Source: Nevskiales bacterium (GTDB lineage: Bacteria > Pseudomonadota > Gammaproteobacteria > Steroidobacterales > GCA-2729495). Taken from it: 62,215 bases of DNA. Where the stretch lies: assembly GCA_011526045.1 (NCBI GenBank), contig WYBE01000012.1, positions 1 to 62,215 on the forward strand. The letters run 5' to 3'. Position 1 is the first letter of the stretch; every line of letters begins with the position of its first letter. Made by a program: the position numbers and the translations under genes. The notes under the pieces were generated by a model. That model searched no databases. It saw only the letters and a program-made list of their open reading frames with translations, and was not told the origin of the DNA. This document shows positions 27,966 to 39,964 of this stretch, in pieces.

Positions 27966-28385
27966 TTATTTGACGGGTTTGACCAGCTCCGTATCGTCAG
28001 TATCAACAACGAAAACTGCGAGCAGCTTCGCTGGCTCGGTCTGACTGACATTGCGGCTGACCGAATGAATGGCACCAGGACGCTCAGACCAGCTTTCACC
28101 AGCGCGATAAATGCGGGTTTCTTCGTTGTCCACCCTGGATTCGATAGCCCCTGAAACTACATAGGCATAGATGAACGCCGAATTGGCATGCATATGTGGA
28201 TCGCCGGCCTGCCCCGGTGCAAATTCAACTTCCACAGCAATCAACGATTTTCCAGGAAGATTGGGGATGGGCGCAGAAAAATTTGGTGTAACAGTCCCAG
28301 CATTATGAGCCTGAACCGGCAGGCTGACGGTCAGGCAAAGGGTGGCGGCTGCCACGGCAGCGGTGATCAGCTTGTGGAGTTTCAT
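27966..28385 (-). CDS. Exported cupin-domain protein
   Basis: The 139-residue product has a signal peptide (residues 1-26, cleavage after PVQA) and a single cupin barrel with DPHMHANSAFIYAYVVSG (first cupin motif, HxH) and GESWSERPGAIHSVSRN (second motif with His). It should act in the periplasm and could bind a metal. GAGG lies 8 nt before ATG 28385. It is the first gene of the cupin, epimerase and AhpD-like set. The function is unknown; such cupins often accompany AhpD-like proteins. Confidence 0.82.
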   Translation of the reverse strand: MKLHKLITAAVAAATLCLTVSLPVQAHNAGTVTPNFSAPIPNLPGKSLIAVEVEFAPGQAGDPHMHANSAFIYAYVVSGAIESRVDNEETRIYRAGESWSERPGAIHSVSRNVSQTEPAKLLAVFVVDTDDTELVKPVK

Positions 28386-28427
28386 GGGGATTACCTCAGT
28401 GGGATGGAAAAATGGGAGTGACGCTGA

Positions 28428-28580
28428 AATCGCAGAGCACTTGGGTTTCTTGCTTTGTGGCAACAAACGGTTTTTCCTGATTTCGATCATGCTGTGGTGG
28501 ACGTCCCCGATAAGACCAGGGTGAGCGAGTTCCGTCACCTGATCGAGCGGCGCAAGCCCGGCAAGCCCTTGCTGGCAGCG
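28428..28580 (+). pseudogene. IS5-like transposase relic
   Basis: A frame without start codon reads ...DFDHAVVDVPDKTRVSEF... followed by RHLIERRKPGKPLLAAV. VPDKTxxxxFRHLIE is the N-terminal signature of IS5-type transposases (VPDxTTxxRFRHLLE). Only about 50 codons remain: a stop codon bounds the 5' side (28425) and the 3' side runs into the end of lnt. No terminal inverted repeats or second fragment were found. It marks the right edge of the low-GC accessory block. Confidence 0.55.
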
Positions 28581-28581
28581 G

Positions 28582-30078
28582 TCATCGCCGCAACCGCAAT
28601 ACCATCGTAACCGCGATCACCGTCAGACAGATCAGGACCACCGGATAGTTGCCGGCGCGCACATAGGGCGTGGCGCCCGCGAACGGTTGCGCCTCGGCAG
28701 ACAGCACGCCCGGCTCGAACTGGGGAATGGTCGCGCGCACGGCGCCGCGCTCGTCGATGACAGCCGTGATGCCGGTGTTGGTGCTGCGTACCAGGAAACG
28801 GCCGGTTTCCAGCGCCCTCATGCGCGCCATCTGCAGGTGCTGGTGTGGCGCCATGGTGTCGCCGAACCATGCGTCGTTGCTGACGTTGATCAGCAACCGG
28901 GACTCGGGCAGGAACCCGAGTTGCTCGGCCCCGTAGGCGTCTTCGTAACAAATGGTCGGCGCCAGCGGAACCTGTTGCGCGCGCAAGGGCGCCTGGTCTG
29001 CGCCACCGCGCGTGATGTCCGAGTACGGCAGATTCATCATGCGCATCCAGCTACGGACGAACGCGGGGACGGGGAAAAATTCGCCGAACGGCACCAGGTG
29101 CCGCTTGTGATAGACGCCTGCAGGGCTGCCAAGCGCCCGCAGCGAGTTGCGGTACTCATCGCGCTGCTCGTCATAACTGATGATCCCGACGATGAGTTGT
29201 GTGCCGAGGCGGGCGGCGAGTCCGGACAGTTCTTCGAGATAGACGGGAACGTCCACGTCGGGGACGGGAATCGCCGCCTCCGGCCACACGATGAGATCCT
29301 GGCCGGTCAGGCTCGCGGTCATCGAGTAGTAGAGATCCATCGTGGCGCGCCGCTCGCCCGGCAGCCATTTCAGCAGTTGCGGAATAGCGCCCTGCACGAG
29401 ACTGACCCGCAGCGGCGCTCCGCTCGGCGCCGTCCAGGTTCGCACGCCGAGGAGCCAGGTCCCCAGCACCAGGGCGAGCAATGCCGCTGCAGCGATAGCG
29501 CGATCGCGCCAGGCACCCAGCACCACGGCCAGCAATGATCCGGCCAGGACCGCGGTGGCAAACGTCACTGCGTAGACGCCGCCCACGGGCGCCCAGGCTG
29601 CGAGCGGGCCGTCGATCTGTCCGTAGCCGAGACTGAGCCATGGAAACCCGGTCAGTACCCAGCCACGCAACCACTCGACCAGCGTCCAGGTCGCCGGGGC
29701 CAGCAGGCAAGCGTTGAACGCGAGCGATGGACCGCGGAACCGCGCGCTGAGGTAACCGGCGAGTGCCAGCCAGCCGGCCATCAGGCACACCAGGCCTGCG
29801 AGCAGCAGCACCGCCACGGGCAGCGGCGTGCCGCCGACCAGCCGCACGCTCACGTACAACCACCAGGTTCCGGCCGCGAACGCTGCGGCCCCGTAGATGA
29901 ACCCTCGCCAGGCGGCTTCGCGTGCCGGTGCCTGCCAGCTCCAGAACAGGATCGCCAGCGAGACGGGCGCGATGAAAAACTGCGCGAAGGGCGCAAACGA
30001 AAGCGGCAGCGCCGCTCCGGCCAGGCCTGCGAACAGACGGCCACGGACTGCCGGGGAAACGGTATGCAACCGGCTCAA
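28582..30078 (-). CDS. lnt: Apolipoprotein N-acyltransferase
   Basis: Lnt adds the third acyl chain to lipoproteins in the inner membrane. The 498-residue product has about seven N-terminal membrane segments, a periplasmic nitrilase-type domain and a C-terminal membrane helix. The catalytic triad is visible: E267 (WPEAAIP), K325 (YHKRHLVPFGE) and C377 (TICYEDAYG). It ends the miaB-phoH-ybeY-corC-lnt order conserved in gammaproteobacteria, 16 nt after corC. Likely clients here include LptE, the RND adaptor and the Ala-rich lipoprotein. Confidence 0.96.
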   Translation of the reverse strand: MSRLHTVSPAVRGRLFAGLAGAALPLSFAPFAQFFIAPVSLAILFWSWQAPAREAAWRGFIYGAAAFAAGTWWLYVSVRLVGGTPLPVAVLLLAGLVCLMAGWLALAGYLSARFRGPSLAFNACLLAPATWTLVEWLRGWVLTGFPWLSLGYGQIDGPLAAWAPVGGVYAVTFATAVLAGSLLAVVLGAWRDRAIAAAALLALVLGTWLLGVRTWTAPSGAPLRVSLVQGAIPQLLKWLPGERRATMDLYYSMTASLTGQDLIVWPEAAIPVPDVDVPVYLEELSGLAARLGTQLIVGIISYDEQRDEYRNSLRALGSPAGVYHKRHLVPFGEFFPVPAFVRSWMRMMNLPYSDITRGGADQAPLRAQQVPLAPTICYEDAYGAEQLGFLPESRLLINVSNDAWFGDTMAPHQHLQMARMRALETGRFLVRSTNTGITAVIDERGAVRATIPQFEPGVLSAEAQPFAGATPYVRAGNYPVVLICLTVIAVTMVLRLRR

Positions 30079-30094
30079 GCAGCCTTCCCGGCCA

Positions 30095-30958
30095 TCAGCC
30101 GGCGTCGGCCGGCGGCGTGCGGGTGACCTCCAGCGTGTGGAGCCTGCGACGGTCGGCCTGCAGCACCTTGAACCGGAAACCGCCGTAGCTGACGCTCTCG
30201 CCCCGTCGCGGCAGGCGGCCGAGCTCGTACATCACCAGCCCGCCCACCGTGTCGTAATCCTCGTCGCTCAATTCCGATTCGAAGTATCGGTTGAAGTCCT
30301 CGATGCGCGTCTGCGCCAGCACCTGGAAGCGGTCGCCGTCCTGCTGCTGGATCGGTTCGGCCTCCTGCGCATCGTGTTCGTCCCCGATCTCTCCGACGAT
30401 CTCCTCGAGAACGTCCTCGATGGTGAGCAGGCCCGCGGTCGCGCCGTACTCGTCGACCACGATGGCCAGGTGATTGCGGTTGATGCGGAACTCCTTCAAC
30501 AGGGTGTTGAGCCGCTTGCTTTCCGGGATCACGATGGCCGGCCGGATGAACTTCCGAAGATCGAACTCCTCCTGCGGCGTCTCCACGAAGTAGCGCAGGA
30601 TGTCCTTGGCGAGCAGGACGCCGACGACGTCGTCACGGTCGGCGCCGATCACCGGGTAACGGGAGTGGCCGCTTTCGACGATGGTGTGGAAGATGTCCGC
30701 TTTCGACGCATCGCGCTCGAGCACCACCATCTGGTAGCGCGGCACCATGACGTCGCGCACCTGGGTCTCCGCCACTTCGAGCACACCCTGGAGCATGGCC
30801 AGCTCGTCGGTGTCGAGCACCGCACCCCAGCGCCCCTCGCGCAGGAACTCCAGGATGTCCTCACGCGTCGCCGGATCACCGCCGAGCAGGCGCCGCAGGC
30901 GCCTGTAGAGCGTCGGCTCCTCGTCCTGCATTTCCGCTTCGTGGTCGTTCTCGTTCAT
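30095..30958 (-). CDS. corC: CorC/YbeX-type CBS domain protein
   Basis: The 287-residue cytosolic protein has two CBS domains (roughly 65-185, including VMVPRYQMVVL and VVDEYGATAGLLTIEDVLEEIVGEI in part) and a C-terminal CorC/HlyC domain (about 205-285). The family is associated with magnesium and cobalt efflux, and YbeX of E. coli has been linked to ribosome metabolism, fitting its partners ybeY and phoH. The ATG overlaps the ybeY stop (ATGA at 30955-30958). Confidence 0.93.
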   Translation of the reverse strand: MNENDHEAEMQDEEPTLYRRLRRLLGGDPATREDILEFLREGRWGAVLDTDELAMLQGVLEVAETQVRDVMVPRYQMVVLERDASKADIFHTIVESGHSRYPVIGADRDDVVGVLLAKDILRYFVETPQEEFDLRKFIRPAIVIPESKRLNTLLKEFRINRNHLAIVVDEYGATAGLLTIEDVLEEIVGEIGDEHDAQEAEPIQQQDGDRFQVLAQTRIEDFNRYFESELSDEDYDTVGGLVMYELGRLPRRGESVSYGGFRFKVLQADRRRLHTLEVTRTPPADAG

Positions 30959-31437
30959 GCTCGTCGGCGACTGCCTGCGGCGTCGACGCGCCGCTGCGCC
31001 TCGGTCCGATAAGGATCGGGGAACCCCAGCCGCGCCAGAACCTTCACTTCAATCCGCTCCATTCTACGGGCAGATGCCGCACATTCGTGGTCGAATCCGC
31101 GCAGGTGCAGGACCCCGTGCACCACCAGGTGCGCCAGGTGCTGGAGCGGCGGCTTGCCCTGCTCCGTCGCCTCGCGATAGACCAGCGGCAGGCATATCAC
31201 GAGATCGCCGAGTTCCGCCGTCGCTTTTTGGCCGGCGCCCGGCGGGAATGCCAGTACGTTCGTCGCTCCCTTCCCGCGACGAAACCGCTCGTTCAGACGC
31301 CGGCTCTCCGGCCAGCCGACCAGTCGCACGGTAAGCTCACCGCCACCCGCAGCGCCGGCCGCCTCGACCCAGGCCTGCAGGTCGGTGCCGCGCGGCAGGC
31401 GGGCAGCCCGCGTTGCCACCTGGAGCACAACCCGCAC
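30955..31437 (-). CDS. ybeY: Endoribonuclease YbeY
   Basis: YbeY is a single-strand endoribonuclease needed for 16S rRNA 3' maturation and late 70S quality control. The 160-residue product has the zinc motif HLVVHGVLHLRGFDHE (H3xH5xH) and the strand NVLAFPPG. A GTG at 31437, 10 nt after the phoH stop, is the likeliest start; the open frame reaches back 47 more codons inside phoH with no family resemblance. No strong ribosome site is seen, so expression may depend on coupling to phoH. Confidence 0.92.
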   Translation of the reverse strand: MRVVLQVATRAARLPRGTDLQAWVEAAGAAGGGELTVRLVGWPESRRLNERFRRGKGATNVLAFPPGAGQKATAELGDLVICLPLVYREATEQGKPPLQHLAHLVVHGVLHLRGFDHECAASARRMERIEVKVLARLGFPDPYRTEAQRRVDAAGSRRRA

Positions 31438-31447
31438 CGCGCGTCGG

Positions 31448-32491
31448 CTACGTATTTTCGGGGCCGGCGCGACCGCCACCGTCCGGGCCGTCCTGCTCGT
31501 GCGCCACACGTTCGGCCTGCTCGCGCTCTTCGTAGGCTTCGACGATGCGCTGTACGAGCGCGTGACGCACCACGTCACGAGGCGTGAAGAATGTGAAGCT
31601 TACGCCGGGGAGATCCCGCAAGACCTGGATCACGTGGCGCAACCCGGACAGCTGGCGCCGTGGCAGGTCTACCTGGGTAATGTCGCCCGTCACGACCGCC
31701 CGCGAGCCAAAACCCATGCGCGTCAGGAACATCTTCATCTGTTCCACGGTGGTGTTCTGCGCTTCGTCGAGAATGATGAAACTCTCGTTGAGTGAACGCC
31801 CCCGCATGTAGGCGAGCGGCGCTACTTCGATCACATTGCGCTCGATCAGGCGCGCGACGCGGTCGAATCCGAGCATCTCGTAGAGCGCGTCGTACATGGG
31901 GCGCAGGTAGGGATCGACTTTCTGCGCGAGATCGCCGGGAAGGAATCCAAGCCGCTCGCCTGCCTCCACCGCCGGGCGCACCAGCACGATACGGCGCACC
32001 CGGTCCTGTTCGAGCGCCTCCACGGCGCTCGCCACGGCGAGGTAGGTCTTGCCGGTGCCGGCTGGCCCGATGCCGAAGCACAGATCATCACGGCGGATGC
32101 TGGCGATGTAGGCGCGCTGGTTGGGCCCCCGCGGCCGGATATGAGCCCGACGGGTGCGCACCGCATCGGATTCTTCCTCGCCGGTGCCTGCGCCGCGCGG
32201 CGCTTCCTGACTTTCCTGCACGGCCGCCTCCTGGAGGAACACATGCACCCGCTGCGGATCGAGCCTTTCGCCAGCGGCGCGTTCGAACAGCTCGCGCAGC
32301 AGCCGCGCGCCGAGCCGCGCAGTGCCACCGGGGCCCATGACGCGGAAGTGGTTACCGCGGTTGCCGATCTGGACGCCGATGCGTTGCTCGAGCTGTCGCA
32401 GATGCTCATCGCACTGACCGCAGAGATTGGCGAGGATCCGGTTGTCGGCCGGCTCGAGGATCAGCTCCTCGGTCTCGATGGTCGTGCTCAC
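31448..32491 (-). CDS. ybeZ: PhoH-like ATPase YbeZ
   Basis: The 347-residue product has an N-terminal KH-like region and a RecA-type ATPase domain with Walker A GIGPAGTGKTYLA and Walker B FIILDEAQNTT, followed by GSRAVVTGDITQVDLPR (sensor). PhoH proteins are RNA-associated ATPases or helicases; YbeZ interacts with YbeY. The C-terminal 25 residues are Gly/Asp/Arg-rich and probably disordered. It lies between miaB (15 nt) and ybeY. Confidence 0.93.
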   Translation of the reverse strand: MSTTIETEELILEPADNRILANLCGQCDEHLRQLEQRIGVQIGNRGNHFRVMGPGGTARLGARLLRELFERAAGERLDPQRVHVFLQEAAVQESQEAPRGAGTGEEESDAVRTRRAHIRPRGPNQRAYIASIRRDDLCFGIGPAGTGKTYLAVASAVEALEQDRVRRIVLVRPAVEAGERLGFLPGDLAQKVDPYLRPMYDALYEMLGFDRVARLIERNVIEVAPLAYMRGRSLNESFIILDEAQNTTVEQMKMFLTRMGFGSRAVVTGDITQVDLPRRQLSGLRHVIQVLRDLPGVSFTFFTPRDVVRHALVQRIVEAYEEREQAERVAHEQDGPDGGGRAGPENT

Positions 32492-32506
32492 GATGAACGG
32501 ACAACC

Positions 32507-33862
32507 TCAGGCAGCGGCCGGCGTTGCCAGCTGGCCGCGCAGTGAGTTCGGAAGCGCCTCCGTGACAACCACGTCGATCAGGCGCCCGACCAGGCCCGCA
32601 TCTGCATCGAAATTCACCCAGCGATTGTTCTCGGTGCGCCCGGCAAGCTGCAATGGGCTCTTTTTCGACGGGCCGGTCACGATGACCCGCTGCACGGTGC
32701 CGACCATGGCGCGGCTTATGGACCCCGCCTGGGCATTGACCTGCTCCTGCAGGCGCTCCAGGCGCCGATGCTTGACGTCATCGGGCACCTGCCCAGGATA
32801 GTCTGCCGCCGGCGTACCCGGCCGCGGGCTGTAGATGAAGCTGAATGACTGGTCGAAGCCGACGTCCGCGATGAGACTCATGGTCGACTCGAAATCCGCG
32901 TCGGTTTCTCCCGGAAACCCGACGATGAAATCCGTAGACACGCTGATGCCGGGACGCACCGCGCGCAGCGCGCGGATCTTCTGCCGGTACTCGATCGCCG
33001 TGTACCCGCGACGCATGGCGGCGAGGATCCGGTCCGAGCCGCTCTGCACCGGCAGGTGCAGGAAATTCGCCAGCTTCGGAATGCCGGCATATGCGTGTAC
33101 CAGGCGCTCGCCGAAGTTGAGCGGGTGCGAGGTGGTGAAGCGGATGCGTTCGATGCCCGCAACGGCGGCCACCTCGTGCAGTAGCGCGGCGAGATCGGCC
33201 TTGCCGCCGTCGCGTCCGGCGCCGCGCCAGGCATTGACGTTCTGGCCGAGCAGATTGACCTCGAGCACGCCTTGCCGGGCGAGCAGGCTCACTTCCGCGA
33301 CCACGTCCGCCAGCGGCCGGCTGACCTCGCGGCCCCTGGTATAGGGCACTACGCAATAGGTGCAGTGCCGGCTGCACCCCTCCATGATCGAGACGTAGGC
33401 CGACGCGCCCTCGGCCCGGGGAGCGGGCAGGCGGTCGAACTTCTCGATCTCGGGGAAGCTCACGTCGACGACCGCGCGGCCCCGGTCATGCAGGCGCTCG
33501 AGCATGTCGGGCAGGCGGTGCAGCGTCTGCGGGCCGAAGACGAGATCGACGAAGGGCGCACGGTCGAGGATCGCGCTGCCCTCCTGGCTCGCCACGCAGC
33601 CGCCGACGCCGATCACGACCTCCGGGCGGTCGGCCTTGATCTCGCGCCAGAGCCCGAGCTGGGAGAAGACCTTCTCCTGCGCCTTTTCGCGGACCGAACA
33701 GGTGTTGAGCAGCAGCACGTCCGCCTCGCGCGGATCGGAGGTCGGCGTCAGTCCGAGACGCTCTCGCAACATGTCGGTCATGCGCGAGGTGTCGTACTCG
33801 TTCATCTGGCAGCCGTACGTCTTTATGAAAACTTTGCCTGGCATACCCAGGGCGAGCGCCAT
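32507..33862 (-). CDS. miaB: tRNA-2-methylthio-N6-dimethylallyladenosine synthase MiaB
   Basis: MiaB methylthiolates i6A37 in tRNAs reading U-initial codons. The 451-residue product has the three auxiliary-cluster Cys ([26 protein letters not shown]), the radical [14 protein letters not shown] (CxxxCxxC) and a C-terminal TRAM domain with the segment [11 protein letters not shown]. The start is uncertain: GGAGG directly abuts ATG 33862, while the next ATG (33844, [11 protein letters not shown]) is closer to the family start. It follows the sulfurylase gene by 31 nt. Confidence 0.95.
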   Translation of the reverse strand: MALALGMPGKVFIKTYGCQMNEYDTSRMTDMLRERLGLTPTSDPREADVLLLNTCSVREKAQEKVFSQLGLWREIKADRPEVVIGVGGCVASQEGSAILDRAPFVDLVFGPQTLHRLPDMLERLHDRGRAVVDVSFPEIEKFDRLPAPRAEGASAYVSIMEGCSRHCTYCVVPYTRGREVSRPLADVVAEVSLLARQGVLEVNLLGQNVNAWRGAGRDGGKADLAALLHEVAAVAGIERIRFTTSHPLNFGERLVHAYAGIPKLANFLHLPVQSGSDRILAAMRRGYTAIEYRQKIRALRAVRPGISVSTDFIVGFPGETDADFESTMSLIADVGFDQSFSFIYSPRPGTPAADYPGQVPDDVKHRRLERLQEQVNAQAGSISRAMVGTVQRVIVTGPSKKSPLQLAGRTENNRWVNFDADAGLVGRLIDVVVTEALPNSLRGQLATPAAA

Positions 33863-33893
33863 CCTCCGTGGAGTCTGTCCGTGCCGATCGAGG

Positions 33894-35606
33894 CTAGCGT
33901 ATGAACCCCATACTTTCCAGCTTCACCAGGATGCGATGGGCAGCGAGATCGGGAGAGAGCTCCTGCGTGTCGATCCGCACCTCGGGATTCTGCGGCGTCT
34001 CATAGGGATCCGAAATGCCGGTGAACTCCTTGATGATCCCGGCACGGGCCTTCGCATACAGGCCCTTGCGGTCGCGCTGCTCGCAAACGTCCAGAGGGGT
34101 GTCTACGAACACCTCGAGGAAACCGCCGAGCGGCTCGATCATCTCCCGCACCCGTTGCCGCGTCGCCGCATACGGTGCAATCGGCGCGCAAATCGCCGCG
34201 CCGCCGTGCTTCGTGATTTCCGAAGCCACATAGCCTATGCGCTGGATGTTCAGATCGCGGTGTTCGCGCGAGAACCCGAGCTCACTCGAAAGGTGCTTGC
34301 GCACCAGATCGCCGTCGAGCAGCGTGATGCGCCGCGTGCCGATCTCCATCAGCTTGACCATGAGGGCGTTGGCAATGGTCGACTTGCCCGTGCCGGACAA
34401 CCCGGTGAACAACACGGTGAAGCCCTGCTGATGACGCGGCGGATAGGATTTGCGCAGCTCCGCCACCACGCGCGGATAGGAGAACCAGTCCGGGATATCC
34501 AGCCCTTCCTGCAGCCGGCGGCGGACCTCGGTGCCGGAGATGTTGAGGATCTTCTGATCCTTGCGCGTCTCGTTGATCGGCACGTACTGCGCCAGGTCTT
34601 CGACGTACACCATCTCCTGGAACGGCACCATGGTGATGTCGAGCTCGTGCTCGTGCTCTTTCATCAGTTCCTGGGCGTCATACGGGCCGTAGAACGGCTC
34701 TCCCCTGGAGTTGTTGCCGGGCCCGGCATGGTCGCGGCCGACGATGAAATGTGTGCAGCCGAAGTTCTTGCGGATGATGGCGTGCCAGACCGCCTCGCGC
34801 GGCCCGCCCATGCGCATTGCCAGGTTGAGGAGCGCCAGCGAGGTGGTCTGCTCGGGATACTCGCCCAGCACCGCCTCGTAGCAGCGCACGCGCGTGTAGT
34901 GGTCCACGTCGCCGGGCTTCGTCAGCCCCACCACCGGGTGGATCAGCAGGTTGGCTTCGTGTTCCCTGGCGGCGCGAAACGTCAGCTCCTGATGTGCGCG
35001 ATGCAGGGGATTGCGCGTCTGGAAGGCCACCACCTTGCGCCAGCCCAGCTTCCTGAACTGCGCGCGCAGCTCTGTCGGCGTATGCCGTAACCCCCTGAAA
35101 TCGTAATGCGTCGGCGGTTCGACACCGCGCAGCTTGCCGCCGAGATACACGGGATTGGCCCGCTGCACGAGGTAGTTCGCACCCGGGTGCAGCAGGTCCG
35201 TCGTCCCGAACACCGCCTGTGCCTCGGCCGCGCGGTCGGGGCGCCAGAGGTCGGAAACCGCCAGTGTCGCGATCAGCACGCCCTCGGGGTCACGCAGGGC
35301 AATGTGGTCGCCCACCTTGATGCCGGCGGCAAACTTCTCCGTGACATCGAGATTCACCGGAATCGGCCAGAGCAGGCCGTTCGGCAGCCGCATCGTCTCG
35401 AGCACGTTGTCGTACTCTTCACGAGTGAGGAACCCGTCGAGCGGCGAAAACCCGCCGTTCAGAATCAGCTCGATGTCGCAGAGCTGCCGGTCCGTGAGAT
35501 CCCAGGAGGCGTAGTCGCGCGCCTTCTTTTTCTCCTGCTCGGCTGCCGCGGGCTCCAGGTACAGTACCTTCAGCGTGCCGCCGTGTGGTTCCTTGAACGC
35601 TCCCAT
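33894..35606 (-). CDS. Bifunctional sulfate adenylyltransferase/APS kinase
   Basis: This 570-residue protein fuses a homomeric ATP sulfurylase (residues about 1-385, with the active-site [13 protein letters not shown] and GRDHAGPG motifs) to an APS kinase (about 395-570, P-loop [19 protein letters not shown]). Together they turn sulfate into PAPS. The fusion replaces the CysDN plus CysC system usual in gammaproteobacteria. ATG 35606 follows AGAGGA by 8 nt; 22 further upstream codons are not conserved-looking. No other sulfate-assimilation gene is adjacent; miaB follows on the same strand. Confidence 0.95.
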   Translation of the reverse strand: MGAFKEPHGGTLKVLYLEPAAAEQEKKKARDYASWDLTDRQLCDIELILNGGFSPLDGFLTREEYDNVLETMRLPNGLLWPIPVNLDVTEKFAAGIKVGDHIALRDPEGVLIATLAVSDLWRPDRAAEAQAVFGTTDLLHPGANYLVQRANPVYLGGKLRGVEPPTHYDFRGLRHTPTELRAQFRKLGWRKVVAFQTRNPLHRAHQELTFRAAREHEANLLIHPVVGLTKPGDVDHYTRVRCYEAVLGEYPEQTTSLALLNLAMRMGGPREAVWHAIIRKNFGCTHFIVGRDHAGPGNNSRGEPFYGPYDAQELMKEHEHELDITMVPFQEMVYVEDLAQYVPINETRKDQKILNISGTEVRRRLQEGLDIPDWFSYPRVVAELRKSYPPRHQQGFTVLFTGLSGTGKSTIANALMVKLMEIGTRRITLLDGDLVRKHLSSELGFSREHRDLNIQRIGYVASEITKHGGAAICAPIAPYAATRQRVREMIEPLGGFLEVFVDTPLDVCEQRDRKGLYAKARAGIIKEFTGISDPYETPQNPEVRIDTQELSPDLAAHRILVKLESMGFIR

Positions 35607-35831
35607 GAGCAGATTCCTCTGGCCTGTTGCTTCCCTGAAAGGACAACACCCCGACCGGGCGCGGTTGACCACCGCGCACCATCATTCACATCGGGGTGAC
35701 CGAAAATCGATTGCAGCCTCGTATCGAAGACGTCCCGCGTTGGCGCCGGGTGTTTGCGTCACGGCTCCGCAGGGCCGGAAGGGCGCAGATTATGAGCCCC
35801 GGAATACGCGCCGGAAAGCAGAAAATCCCAT

Positions 35832-35843
35832 GTGCATATGCAC
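35832..35843. other. Perfect 12-nt palindrome
   Basis: GTGCATATGCAC lies in the 282-nt gap between the leftward ssb stop and the sulfurylase start. It could be an operator for the sulfurylase gene; a leftward CATAAT (35795-35790) about 40 nt further on is a possible -10. The rest of the gap shows no gene. Confidence 0.35.
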
Positions 35844-35888
35844 GGCGGTGAATTCGTCCGCTGTGCCGCCCGGGCGCCGATTCACTCC

Positions 35889-36335
35889 CTAGAACGGGAT
35901 GTCGTCGTCGAGCTCCGCTTCCTGGGCGACCGGGGCACGCGACCGGCCCGCCGGCCGCTCGGCCTGCGCCGCCTCGCCACCGCCTGCCGCGCCGGCGCCG
36001 CGACTACCGAGCATCTGCATCTGGTCCGCAACGATCTCGGTGGAGTAGCGGTCCTGGCCCTGCTTGTCCTGCCACTTGCGGGTGCGCAGGCGGCCTTCTA
36101 TGTAGACCTGCGAGCCCTTGCGCAGGTACTCCCCGGCAATCTCGGCCAGCCGCCCGAACATCGCCACGCTGTGCCACTCGGTTCGTTCCTGCTGCTGGCC
36201 GGTTTCCCGGTCCTTGAACGATTCGGTGGTGGCAATCCGCAGGTTGGTGACCGCCGACCCGCTTGGCATGTACCGGGTTTCCGGGTCCTGCCCGAGGTTG
36301 CCGATCAGGATGACCTTGTTGACGCCTCTCGCCAT
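35889..36335 (-). CDS. ssb: Single-stranded DNA-binding protein
   Basis: SSB coats single-stranded DNA and recruits repair and replication proteins through its C-terminal tip. The 148-residue protein has the OB fold ([52 protein letters not shown]), a Gly/Ala-rich linker of about 30 residues and the acidic tip DDDIPF. It is divergent to uvrA, the arrangement common in gammaproteobacteria. No LexA-type box is seen in the shared 208-nt gap. Confidence 0.97.
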   Translation of the reverse strand: MARGVNKVILIGNLGQDPETRYMPSGSAVTNLRIATTESFKDRETGQQQERTEWHSVAMFGRLAEIAGEYLRKGSQVYIEGRLRTRKWQDKQGQDRYSTEIVADQMQMLGSRGAGAAGGGEAAQAERPAGRSRAPVAQEAELDDDIPF

Positions 36336-36489
36336 GGGAGAGCCCTCTTTAACCTATTGATCTGAATGATTTTATTGACTACGCCCGCATCGTCAGGGTG
36401 GTGCGGGTCGCCTATTCTAGAGGCTCGCCCCGGTAAAAGGCACCCGGCCATTCCGGCCGCTGCAGCCAGATTCGCGCCGACGTCCGGTT

Positions 36490-36518
36490 TTGGACGCGTC
36501 TCGTCCGCCCGCTATAGT
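36490..36518 (+). promoter_or_regulatory. Probable uvrA promoter
   Basis: TTGGAC (36490-36495), a 17-nt spacer and TATAGT (36513-36518) form a plausible sigma70 promoter ending 26 nt before the uvrA ATG. I find no CTGT-N8-ACAG LexA operator overlapping it. Confidence 0.6.
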
Positions 36519-36543
36519 CGGCGATTCACATCCGCACTCGCCC

Positions 36544-39393
<2,850 letters not shown>

Positions 39394-39444
39394 CCCGCGT
39401 CGCGAGACCGCAGACGGGAAAAGGCCAAAAAAGGTTCATCGCTG

Positions 39445-39591
39445 ATCTGCGGGAATGTCGTGAATCGTCGGTGGACGATGCGGTGGTCCCGACCCCGCCG
39501 CGTGCCGCTCCTCGCACGTCCATGTGCTCGTCGCTATGAGCTCCGCCGGTTGCTGCCCTCCTGGCAACCGGCTTCACACATGCCCGCGCCG
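39445..39591 (-). repeat. Dispersed intergenic repeat, copy 2
   Basis: The reverse complement of this segment matches window bases 1-154. The 40-nt identical core is 39499-39538. Like copy 1 it lies in a 3' intergenic space: it starts about 50 nt after uvrA and precedes the convergent lipoprotein transcript's terminator. It contains the near-palindrome CACATGGACGTG. No start codon with a ribosome site supports a protein, although the shared frame is conserved at SDEHMDVRGAAR. Confidence 0.75.
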
Positions 39592-39880
39592 GGGCCGCGA
39601 CCACCGCTTCTGCCGCGTAACGACGCGCGTGGTCTCAGGCGACGACCGTAGGCGGATGCGATGGCCTGAGGGCCGCGACTCCGCCCGTCACCGGGCCGAG
39701 CCCATCAGCCGGCTGGCCGAGCAGGCGTAGCGAGCAAGGCCAAGCTCGCAGAGGCAGCGGCAGGGATGCCGCTGTGGCGCGCCCTGCGCAGCGAGCACGC
39801 CGGCGAGGGCACCCGCAGGGCCAGCTGGCGGCGAGGCCCGGGACGGGCTGAGTGCGGCACGCGCCGGTGGGAGCAGTGAC
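39592..39880. other. GC-rich intergenic DNA, possible further repeat
   Basis: About 290 nt between repeat copy 2 and the lipoprotein terminator carry no gene that I can support. An inverted repeat CTCAGGC/GCCTGAG (39634-39670, 23-nt loop) and GGATG-containing stretches such as GGCAGGGATGCCGCTG suggest more repeat-type DNA, but there is no second copy in the window to prove it. Confidence 0.4.
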
Positions 39881-39920
39881 AAAAAAACGGCGAGCCGGTT
39901 CGTCTCGCTCCGGCCCGCCG
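39881..39920 (-). terminator. Intrinsic terminator after the Ala-rich lipoprotein
   Basis: Read leftward, an 11-bp stem (CGGCGGGCCGG/CCGGCTCGCCG, one G-T pair, 11-nt loop) is followed by seven T. It is 44 nt after the lipoprotein stop codon. Confidence 0.9.
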
Positions 39921-39964
39921 CCATTGACTCCTGGCCCGCCGCGCTCAGGCGGGACTGCCGTCGG

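Noticed and set aside
36336..36543. LexA box in the ssb/uvrA gap
   Set aside because: No CTGT-N8-ACAG or close variant is present, although SOS control is common for this pair.
39688..39924. Leftward 78-codon frame after uvrA
   Set aside because: Its start lies within the lipoprotein terminator, it has no ribosome site and its Ala/Arg-rich content is what GC-rich repeats give by chance.
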